Part shown: in pieces, positions 44,601-56,600 of the stretch
Layout: every line of letters starts with the position of its first letter
Position numbering within the stretch: position 1 is the first letter of the stretch
Assembly: GCA_038501625.1 (NCBI GenBank)
Contig: JAZAYU010001044.1
Span: 34,737 to 98,736 of the forward strand
Source of the DNA: Corbicula japonica
Lineage: Eukaryota > Mollusca > Bivalvia > Venerida > Cyrenidae
Length of the DNA stretch: 64,000 bases
Reading direction: 5' to 3'
The notes under the pieces: model-generated
What the model was told of the DNA's origin: nothing
Seen by the model: only the letters and a program-made list of their open reading frames with translations
Database searches by the model: none
Program-made: the position numbers and the translations under genes

Positions 44601-47600
44601 TGATTTAAAGAGTCTCCATAGAGTAAGTCAGGAGTCAGGATACCTGAAGTAATTATCAGAGCATACAAAATCAATGTATTTGACAAATTTTATTTTTGTG
44701 TCTAAATATTTTAAATCAATTTTAACTGTCGACAAATAAATTTATAAAAGCAATAAGATATAAAATTATTTTTGAAGATAAATTAATTTGCTGTTGAATT
44801 TAATATTTCAGGAAAACAGCTTCACATGAAATGCTGTGGGGAGACCAGGTTAACTGTTCTAGAAAGTAGAGGAAGCATACAGTTTACATATACTTCCACT
44901 ACTAATTCCTCCAATAGAAGGTGCTGCTTTGGAAGTTTATGTCACTTGACATTATACTGTGTGATTGTGATATCAAATTAATGTAGACCTCATTGAAGAA
45001 CAGTAAATGAACAACACCATCAGTATAATTCTGTTATGAATATAATTTGCAGTGAAATGGAACCATAGAAAATAGGAATAGACTCCTTCAGCATTTGCTT
45101 TTCATGGACTAATTTGAATGTTTCATTCTATTCGGATAATAAATTCCTCTACTGTCACTTATAGTATTATCTTAAGTCCTCTGACCCAAAAGTATGTTTG
45201 TTGATTTCAAGCTTGAATATTCAAAGAATATGACAAATTTCGCTACTTGCTCTGTCATTGGTGTCACCATATTCCAACTAGGTATTTTAGGTGTTGTGGA
45301 ATGATGTTTTACAATCTACCTTGTTAACCAGATTTTTATGAGTCTACATTTCTTATACCATCAGTCAGCCTTGCATTTTGATCACATTTTGGTGCTGTTT
45401 AACTAAGAGTTTACAGGCAAAGTGGTGTATTCAACATCTCAAAGGATTCTTCCAAACTTTACAAAATCATTCAGCTCACTAAGATGTAGTGTTGCATCTT
45501 ACAACCTTGATCAGTTTGGTTAAAAAGTAAAACACAAATGATGACTTGTTTCTTTGTTTTACTGTTAAACATACGATATACATCACTTTTGATTCGTTGA
45601 TTCCGAGAGAGGCAGTGCCTTATTTCATATTACAATTCATCTGTACATGTACTTGTGTTTAAAAAGAAAGGTTGTCTTTTACAGTTATTTACCCTGAACC
45701 ACATCATGGCTGATTTTACCGACCAGATTCTAGTTAATAAATATATTCCATTGCAATTGCCTTAAGTTTTCACGAGAACTCAGACAAATAGTTTTCAAAA
45801 CACACTATTTAAAAAGATGTTACCTTAATAAGCTGAATGCGGAAATCACGAAATATATATCCATTTAGTCATTTCACAAATAAAATAATCTACTATAATT
45901 ATCGGCGATTTATTTCAAAACTGTAAAAAACGAATTTCAGCTCTCTTTAAAGGCCCAAACTCTGTACAGTATTGCCAAAAATTCCTGATTGTTGTTTGAT
46001 AGATTTTTAAGATATTGTTGATGATTGTTACTTTGCTTAGCTTTTCAAACAGCAATTCAAGATAGTTTGCCGGCGCTTATTATGCTTTTTATCACATTGA
46101 GTGGGGAAATTTAACAACATTCTCAAGCTCTATATAAATTTTGCATGTTTGGTAATTTGGGATAGGATAACAATGGGTATGAATGCTAGATTTTTATGAA
46201 AAAGGCAATATATGCATATCAGGAATCGCCATACTCAAAAAACACAGCCTCCCCACGCAGCGAAAAAGAAGAGAGGAAGAGAGAGCGCATGTTTTATATA
46301 AGTATGTCAATTCAAATACAGCAAATTTCATGTCCTTGAACTCGAACATAGATTGCGTCGATTGTCTTAAAACCCAATATAGTTTTGTTTAATCGCCACA
46401 AGAATTTTAGCGTTTCATACGTTGTAATTTTAACTGTTTATGACCCATAACACTGACAAAATGTATTCTATTGTTTTGTAAAGTACTGTATATACGTGTT
46501 TTCTTTGTGAAATCGCTTGTTAAAAGCTGCCCATATATTGTATTTTACAGCTGCTACTTTACAGGAATCAGGCAACATTTGTGACATAGCCAAATGCAAT
46601 AACGGTTATGTTTGTCGAAATGGCTTTACATCATGTATCCATATTTGCACCTTTTTTGACAACATTTGTCGCGATAAAGGTGGTTGTGTGTATGACCCAG
46701 TTCGAGATGAGGGACTTTGCAGGTACATAAATTTCGTTCGGACAGAAGTAAGTTTTTGTATGATATGACATAAAAATAAGCTTTCCGAGGTACATAAACT
46801 TAAAAACAATCGACATTCGAAAATTTGTTTTCCATTACTGCTTCAATCGCATTAAAACAACACATGAAACGTGGTGAGTGAGCGAGTAGCAAACAACATC
46901 AACATGCAAAGTTTCACGAGACTCATATTTTTAAAAACATTACCCGAACAGTTTCACCCTTAATGGAAACATTTTGACTGTTTGTGAAGGTTTTTTAATG
47001 CGGCTATTCTGATGAGCATATTTTACATTTGTGTTAATGCATAAAACGCTAAAATTTTCCATTATTGTGGCAAGTGAGGAGTACTAGCCAAAAAGGTGTT
47101 GTGGGCAGCTACAGTCATTTATGGATCAATATTTTGTAGATGCCCAGATGGCGCTGTGTTCTTGGATAACGCGTGTCAATATCAGCAAAGTGGTCAGTCT
47201 TCACAAAATATTCCGGGAATTATTGGTGGATCGGTAGTTGGTGGTATTGTTGTTGTTGGTGGTGGTGTTGGTCTCGTTATATATTGTTGTTGGTCAAAAA
47301 TACAGGAGAAGTGTTGCAGGTGTTGTATTTTATGATATAATATTTAAGTAAAGTACACAAGCAAATTAGTTAATGAATTGATGAATTACAGGCAAGTCAT
47401 CAAATGAAAGAAAATTAAGCTAAAATACTGCTATTTCAATATATGCTGAGTGATAAATACAAACTTGATTTACAAAACATAATCCTTTGTGTATATGCTA
47501 CTTACTTACACGATTTGCAAAATAACAATAAAAAGTAAGTTTAAATTGTGTATACCACTGTACAACATAACAAGTTTAGAGCCACAATTAATATAATCAT

Positions 47601-50600
47601 TTCATTAAGATGAATTAAGTCTTGTTTCACACGCCAACAAAGTCACTAGTTGAGATCGACCGGAGCTTAAAATAATAATGAAATAAATATTACTTAAAAA
47701 AAAAAGATGGGAATAAAATTGGCATGACATATATTTGATGGCTGTTGCGATCCATTTTTAATGGATCGCAAACAGTTTTTATTTTCAATTTTAATCTGAT
47801 ATGTATTTATTACTGTTAGTTGTACTATTAGTTTCTCTACAATATTTTTAACAGAGAAGAAAGATCATGTTTGGTTATAAAAGACAGTTGCAATAACATA
47901 GTTTGCTGCCACAAAGGAAATGTACAAGCATCACACAATGGCGGTCAACAAGATCAGCAGTCGACTTCTGCATGTAATATTGTCTTTGTTATTTATAATT
48001 CGCTCTAGGCATAATTTCTTATTATAAGTTTCCATTATAACTACACTAAAGGTGCTATGATCATTTCTATATACTGCTATAAAAGTTAAATTCCGAGTTG
48101 GTTAATGATGAAAAATACGAGTCTTGATTCTTGAACGTAGTGTTTGTCGGGATATTAATAAGCAGTTAATAAACTGCTAATTAAGTACTGTTAATAAACT
48201 TATAATTTTCGAAACAAAAACAAATGTTGGCCACAATTTACCTAAAATTCGAAACAATAGCAAGATCATAACTTTTTTTTTTCAATTTTTCAAACATTCA
48301 GTCAACTTAAGTCCTTTTTATTCGGCCTCTAGAAAAAAACTTACATTTAATAGCAGTACAGCAAGAGCATTCAAAATCAAGGCCTTGCTTATTTTGGAAC
48401 TTAAGTGAATTCAGAAACTTCAAACGTCTTATCCACTTGGTTAAATGATATCTTTTATCTGGAAGGCAACTAATAATCCCGGTAATGACAGTTTTGAATC
48501 GCTTGAAATGCTTAAACAAAAATCGAATGGGAATACAACTGACGGTAACATCAAACGTAAATGCCCGTTGCAAGTCAGCAGTTTAAAATAACTACTGCAC
48601 CAGCAGTCTTATTGAGATTTAATTTATAAACTCAAGAACATAAAAAACAATGGTTTTGCAACACGTAGGCAGTCTTTTTAAGTGTTCCGAAGGATAAAAT
48701 GTGGCTATCCTATTTATTTCACTTAAAAAAACAATTGTTAACATCGTTCCAAAAAGTAAGGATCACAAGTATAATAATTCCTTAAAAATATCATTCAGTA
48801 GGCTGCCAGTTTGACGATACCCGGCGCTAAGCGTATCGCGTCAAGATATTGTGCGATATTGTACAGGTAATGTCCGAGATTGATCGAAAAATAAGTTGGG
48901 TGATCATTTTATTTCCAATATTACTTTAAATGTATGACGTAGTGCAAAATAGACAAAAAACACTGTTCGATCCCACAACAAATGATCATTAGTCAAGTAA
49001 ACTCTTCTAAAGCTAATCTCTGTAACTTTTGAGATTTTGCAAGTCTTATCCGACTTTATGATGGTCAGAAATGAAGGTCAATGGTTACCTAACCACGTTG
49101 TTGCTTCATAAATGGCTTAAATGATATAGGTAATGTTCACAAAGTTGAACTTTGGTTTACAACAAACAAATTCAATACTGCATTTAGTAAAAATAAAACT
49201 TTTTAGGTGCTAATATTGTGCGATTGGCGAGGGATTGCCTTACTACAAAAACATTAACAAAATCACTGGCAGAAGCGTTTTGTTACTTGGGCTTTTAAAC
49301 CTTGTTTTCTGGTATACTTACCTGACACTTGTCACGTTAGGTTCTCAAACACAAACAAACACAAGTTGCTGTAGGTATTTCACCTTAACGCACAAAAATA
49401 CGTTTCAGATGCAGCTGCTTTATGATGAAGAATTGCTTTAATATGACAAAACCACAAACTGTTTTTATTGAAATTGATTCCAAGACCTTGATCTTACGCA
49501 GTCTGTTAACTGGGATTAATATTTATTTTACATTTCTACCATAATAAATTGAGCTATTTTACACCACCTTCTAAAATCGAAACCAAAATTAGAACAAAGG
49601 TGAAATAGATTAAATAATAATATCTAACAAACAGTATTAAGTAAAACTTGACTTCGTACAAAGTTTGTTGCATATTATACGCAGTTTATTTAACTGAACT
49701 ACATTTGGATCTTAAACCATGATCATGCGAATTGTAGTATAAAAAGTAAGGTGGCTTACGGAAATATTAGTAATATCTTGAATATTTTGATAAACGAAGT
49801 ATATACCAGTTTAGTAAATATAGAAATGTTTTAGGCACAGACCTGGAATTAAACGGAAATTGAAAAGCTAAATAAATATATGAATAAATAATATGTGCAA
49901 ATCGACCTTACAAACAAATTTCTATTCAAGTGTTATAGAAAAAGGATGATTTCTGAAAATAAAATCTTCTATTCATTTCAGCTGATGCAAGAAAACCTCC
50001 TCCTCCTCCCTACACAGATCCAGTAAGCTAGTAAAGAGTACATTGTAATACATTCTTGCATGCGGTGTTTCCGCGTCTTTTACTGAGATAGAAAAATCAT
50101 TTATTTCCATAGGGAAAGGATACCGTTCTCACGCTTACGAAGTAACGTCATGTCATCACGTTTTTATGTCATATAATGCAGTTAGAAATTAAGTAACTTT
50201 ATTAACATTTTAGTGTGTGGAAACAAGACATTGAACAAATAAACAAATGTTATGAAAAGTTATGTGAATGCAAGAAAACGTATCTTGCATGAGACATGCG
50301 GTTAATATAGAAAAATCTGTCCAATATAGTGAACTGTTTTGTCGAGAGCTCGGCAAAGCCTCGTTCCAGCAAAAACAGTTCTGAATCAACCTCTGTGACA
50401 TTTTTTTCAATATTTACCTAGCACTCATGCAAGATGCAAAGATCAGTACAACGGCTTAACAAATTTGATTACTATCACTGAATAGAAAAGTTAGTTATAT
50501 TTTAAAGTGCAGTGTATACAATTTCTCTGTTAACCATTTCAGTATGTAAGAGCTGTTTGTGATTTGTTAAAAGCTAAAAAAATATCCTTTGAAAAATATG

Positions 50601-53600
50601 GAAAATTAAAATGAGTATGACAAATGTCACCTTAGATGCTCCATAAATATACAGCAAAAAATGGTACGCCACGAAAAAAATGACGGTCGGTAAAATTTTG
50701 TGATATTTCAGTTGTTACTTTATTTTAAAAGCAATTACAGTTATCTATGATTTCCTCATAACTAATAATTATGTGATTTCTTTTCACCTTTGACCAGAAA
50801 GTGTTTATTTTAAACGCTAAATGCACAAATATTGCAACTGAAAGGTACACGGTTATTACGAAGGAAAACAGAATTTGTAAAATATGATAGAAAACGAATA
50901 CCAATATAAAATTTTGTCAATATTGCCGTATTATACGAATATCAACATAAAGGAAGAAATTCTTGACCAACAATTAATAAATTAAATAGATCAATGAAAT
51001 CAGAACGTTAAAGCAATCTTTACAAAATAACAACATTTATCGAAAACGCTTATAGGATGTAAGACAAAACAATAATAAGGACGCAGAAAATATGAAGAAA
51101 GAGATGCGTAATAAAATATACAGTGAAACCCCTCTATAACGTATATCCTAAGGGACTGATGGAAAGTGTCCTTAATAGAGGGTTGTCCTTAATTGTGGGT
51201 TTAAATCAAGAAGAATCGCCCATAATGCCCGTAATATCGAGTGTCCGTAATGAGGGGGTTTACTGTATATTAATATTTTAGCATGTTTTGTTAACACGTA
51301 TTGTAAAATATCTAAGATATTATAGTGATGCCTATTTTTTGTTGTTTTAACATAACTATTCTCTAACGATATCTTTGTCGTAATTACTTATTTCATTTTC
51401 TCCCAATATTTCTTTGAATTTTGCAATTTGACATAATATGTTTGCTTATTTGTAAATATATGTTTTGTTTGTTTGAATAAATAAAACTATGTTTAAAGTC
51501 TTTTTTAAAGAAACAAGGCACACGTGGATTCCAGTTCAATCCCAAAACTCGGAGGGCATCCAGATTTAGTGTCTTATTTTCTCTTTCTTTTTACTGCTGA
51601 CCATAAGTTTATAACTGAACATTAATTGAATTAAGGCCAAACAGAATGTTTACAAACGATTCGCAACAGACAACTTGCAAGATAATTTTTTACAAGAATA
51701 ACCAAGCGACATACTTTGACGTGCATTGTTAAAGAAAATTCTATCATTTACTGTTTTAATTAATTTAGGTTTGCTTGATAAGAAACTTGAGGATTTCTTT
51801 GTTTTAATTACAATTATTGCTAAGAAACTTTGGTTTTTATGCTGAATTATTTTTATTTATTAAATATTTTGAGGATTTCATTGTTCGAATTACAATTATT
51901 TCTAAGAAAATTTGTTTGTTATGCTCTTACTACGGAAACGTAAACTGACCCCCGTATATTGTTTCTTTATTATATTTAAGTTATTATTTGCACAGCCCTT
52001 ATCTGTTATGCAAACAAAAAAAAATGCTAGTTTAAGTGTTGTTAACTTTTTTTCAATATTCATTTCTATTATTCTTTCCTAACTTTATTTGGAGTTAAAA
52101 ATAAAACTTATTACCGTAAACACTTGCTGCCGAAAAGATATTAACCATTTACAAATAACTTGATCATTACCGATTTTTTAAGAAAACGTTATTATATAGT
52201 TAGAATTAAAATTGTTGATATGTTTAAATATTAATAATTGTTTAAAACAGTCACATTAACAAATGAATTATTACAAATATTGTCATTGTTAACTGGCATT
52301 ATATTTTAAGAAATACATAAAGCATTGGTATATTTATTTTTTATTTATTTAAATCAAACATAGTGTAAGATTTTTCGATAGCGTGAATTATTGAAACGTA
52401 CAAAAAAGCTCTCTTTGATAATAAATGTCGTTCAAGGTAGCGACCCAAATGTTGCACTTGACATGTCGTCTCATTATGGTGATCATTTCCGTGAAATTAT
52501 TTTAAAATCCAACTTCAAATAAAAACGTTTAGGGCCGGACACGAATGCGGGACGTACGGACTGACGGACGAACGGACAGACAAACCGGCGACTATATGCT
52601 ATTACTTAAGTGTTGAATAACAAAACTTTTAATCTTACTGGACTTAATTTATTACTCGTTGAAGGTACTCCGTTGACAAACAACCGCAGGAATTTAACGT
52701 GGAGGCAACAAACTTGCAATTCTTATTATGTTATTTCTGCTGCCAACATTTTAAAGATGGTATATTTGACAAAAACAATGAGATCAAATAAAACATGCAT
52801 GTTGAGACAGCAATTGCCCGGGCTGGACAAACCCACTAGCCCGACGCCCTGAACAAGCAGAAAATTGTATCACACAATCTCAAAATATTCTATTTTAGCA
52901 CCACGTGCATATCGTGTTTTACAACAGACATAAGTTTATTACGAAATAACATGTTTTGAAATCTGTTTTAACAATATCAATCCCCCATGAAACGCTTCCT
53001 ACTGAATAAATAAATTAAACAGATCAATGAAATCAGAACGTTAAAGCAATCTTTACAAAATAACAACATTTATCGAAAACGCTTATAGGATGTAAAACAA
53101 AACAATAATAAGGACGCAGAAAATATGAGGAAAGAGATGCGTAATAAAATATACAGTGAAACCCCTCTATAACGTATATCCTAAGGGACTGATGGATAGT
53201 GTCCTTAATAGAGGTTTGTCCTTAATTGTGGGTTTAAATCAAGAAGAAGAGAACATTTCTGTTCTTTAAAAATCGCCCATAATGCCAGTAATATCGAGTG
53301 TCCGTAATGAGGGGGTTTACTGTATATTAATATTTTAGCATGTTTTGTTAACACGTATTGTAAAATATCTAAGATATTATAGTGTAACCTATTTTTTGTT
53401 GTTTTAACATAACTATTCTCTAACGATATCTTTGTCGTAATTACTTATTTCATTTTCTCCCAATATTTCTTTGAATTTTGCAATTTGACATAATATGTTT
53501 GCTTATTTGTAAATATATGTTTTGTTTGTTTGAATAAATAAAACTATGTTTAAAGTCTTTTTTAAAGAAACAAGGCACACGTGGATTCCAGTTCAATCCC

Positions 53601-56600
53601 AAAACTCGGAGGGCATCCAGATTTAGTGTCTTATTTTTTCTTTCTTTTTACTGCTGACCATAAGTTTATAACTGAACATTAATTGAATTAAGGCCAAACA
53701 GAATGTTTACAAACGATTCGCAACAAACAACTTGCAAGATAATTTTTTACAAGAATTTCCTGTTTCTTTCTTTACACCCAGCAAGCATTATATATCGAGC
53801 CAACATTGGACCGATAATGTCTTCAATATCGGTCCATCATCAGAAATAGATATTGGCCCACAACCGGCCTTGCAAAGTTGATGTTATTTCGGCCCAACAT
53901 ACTTTTCGACATCAAGCCGATATTGTTCCTAGATAAAATCGACATCGGCCCATCATCAGATTTTTATATTGGCCCGTCATCAGATTTTTATATCGACCCA
54001 TCATCAGATTATATCCACCCATCATCAGATTTCTATATCAGCTTGGCATCTAATTTCATTATCGGCTCTAGAAAAGAGCATTTTCCCCTGCACAGTCATT
54101 CTTGCAAAAATTTACACAATGATTCAAAAAATCAGATAAAATGTGATCTTTTTACTTGGCTCATCTAAAATCTTTAATCGTTTAATAAACTTTATCTAAT
54201 CGTATATTGATTTTGCATAGAACAATGTCGCGAAAAATTGTGACAATTGTTAATTGATGTGCCAGCACATTTACTGCAAACGTAACATAATTAAACGGAA
54301 AGAAAAATGACTGAAAATAGGAACTACAATAAATGATTTAGAAAAATTTCAAACCTAACTGGCAATTTCCGAGTATATCACTGAAAGTATTGCGATTTTA
54401 AATTTCAAGTTGCATACGTCGCAGCCAGTCCCGAAGTGAATGAAAAGAATAAACTAATTAAAAGTTAAACATTTTTGTCCGAATAATTTCACAATATTAA
54501 TTTTTTTACCACATCGAATTTTAAAAATAAATAAAGAACTTAAAATTACCGGTTTCCACCGTGTCTTCATTATTTGTGTATCTGACACCCTCCCCGCAGA
54601 GTTGTCGAATTTTGGATGTACGTTCGTATATCACACCGTTATTGGGCCGATATTGAAATATAGAACGGAACATATTTTCACTATATAATTGCCATATACA
54701 GTTGGATGCTTATATCGGGAATATATCGGACCAATAACATAAACTGATATCAGCAAGCCTATATTGGCCCGATATACCTGTGCTTGCTGGGCAGTATAAA
54801 TACTGACCAATCAGAATTCGCTTATTTGCGCAAGTGGGACTAGCTGAAATGTTTACCCAGCCAGTGCTGGACCTGTTACAAAAACCAAAATTATTCCAGC
54901 CCTGATTGCAGATTAATTTCAACAATTACTTGCAACAGGAACCATTTGGCAACTGTAACAATTTAGAAGCAGTCACGGCAAAGCCGTGTTTTTCCGAAGA
55001 GAGAATTAGCATTTATAGCATTTAATAACATAATACTTGCACTTTAAGTTTGAATTGTTTGCACAACAAAGCCGTGTTTTAACCCTTTACTCCGTAGTAA
55101 CACCATTATTGTGTGCGCGAACAGTTTACATCCAGATCGGCCGACATATCTGTGCCATCTGATCAGGATCTTAACTTTTTATTCATTAGGTTATTTCTTA
55201 CGAAAATGTGACCTGTGCAAATCGTCATCAGATGGCATGAATGTTCCGGCTGCTCTTGATTTACACTGGTCACACATGCCTAAAATGATATATAGAGAGG
55301 AAATGGTTAAAAGATACAACTTAAAGCAAACATTTGACATATAACAATTGCAAAAGACATCTGTGTTTACTAAAAAGCAAATTTTTACCAGAAGTTGCTT
55401 CTGTAACAACTTTTAATTTGAGAGACGACGAAGCCGTGTTTCCCAAAGGGAGAAATAGCTGAATAATATTTATTGCAGTTTTAATGTTTAATACATAGTG
55501 AAGCTGTGTACCCAAATAGATTAATAATTATTGCTTACATGCATTCAACACTTGAGATCTTTAAGATAAAATTTGACAGACTAATGTCTCTTCTTGTACA
55601 TGTACTTTTTTATTTTTAACCTGACTAAGTAACTAAGCAACAAGTGTTTAACTAAATTCCCATCTTAATTATTGTATAAATGAAAAAAACAGTGTTTTGC
55701 AAAGAGTAACATTTTGATGAGCATTTTCTCATTATTTTTGTTAGTTAAAGGCATGGCAAAGTCGTGTTTTAACCCATTACTCCATAGATACACCATTATT
55801 GCGTGTGCGAAAAGTTTACATCAAGATCAGCCGGAACATTCGTGCCGTCTGATCAGGATCTAACCTGGTCACTTTTTTATTCATTAGGTAATTTCTGACC
55901 ATTATGCAACCTGTGCAGATCCCGATCAGACAGTACGGATGAGCCGGTTGATCTGGATCTACACCGGTTACCCAATATTTAAGAAAATACATACTGTATA
56001 AGTGGTTATTTCTGCGGGCTCCAAATTCTGCGGTTTTGTTAAAATTCATGAGTGTTTTTATTTCTGCGGCATCAAGTTCTTTCATAACCGGACTTAAATT
56101 ATGCGGTCTCTTAAGAAAGTGGAAATATAAAGATCGATGCCATTGCCGTACAAACTTATATAAATATAGTAAAGGCCATGTATTTATATAAATATAGTAA
56201 AAGCCAATACATGTACATGTATTATGTTTGATTTACCAATAAGCTGCAAATGGAAAATCTGAACGTAATCGTTTATTCAAATATTGTTTAATAAAGCATG
56301 TATAACTGTTGTACATAGCCTTTCGTTTCATCTATTTTTGTATGCAACCCGTTAAAAAAAGTTTGTCATCATTTGTTATTACTTTACACATTTATCAAGT
56401 CAAAATGTAGAATGCACCGTGACCGTTATACAGTTCACAAAAGGGATAAATATTCTGCGGATTTTAAATTTGCGGTCATTTATTTAACCGCAGAAATAGC
56501 AGAAATAAATACACCGCAGAAATAACCACTTATACGGTATATATACTTAAAGAAATGAGAAACGCAACTTCTTTAAACAAGAAATACAGTTCATGTTTAA

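Larger units (their letters stand above)
52821..54903. mobile_element. GGCTGGACAA MITE split by two later insertions
   Basis: The left half, ggctggacaaacccact... to about 53002, and the right end, agtgctggac...ttattccagcc at 54800-54903, together equal the intact 345-bp copy at 41.73 kb. Between them lie the ~750-bp repeat copy 2 (53003-53757), a piece of MITE (ttcctgtttctttc), then the CCCAGCAAGCA element (53777-54791). The intact copy gives both empty sites. Confidence 0.85.

Noticed and set aside
48307..48573. 88-aa minus frame in the gene 4 intron
   Set aside because: No domain, no splice or promoter context, and composition as expected from intronic DNA.
53878..54168. 96-aa frame with repeated PSSDFYI
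   Set aside because: The peptide repeat only mirrors a DNA minisatellite inside a TIR element; no codon-level conservation can be inferred.
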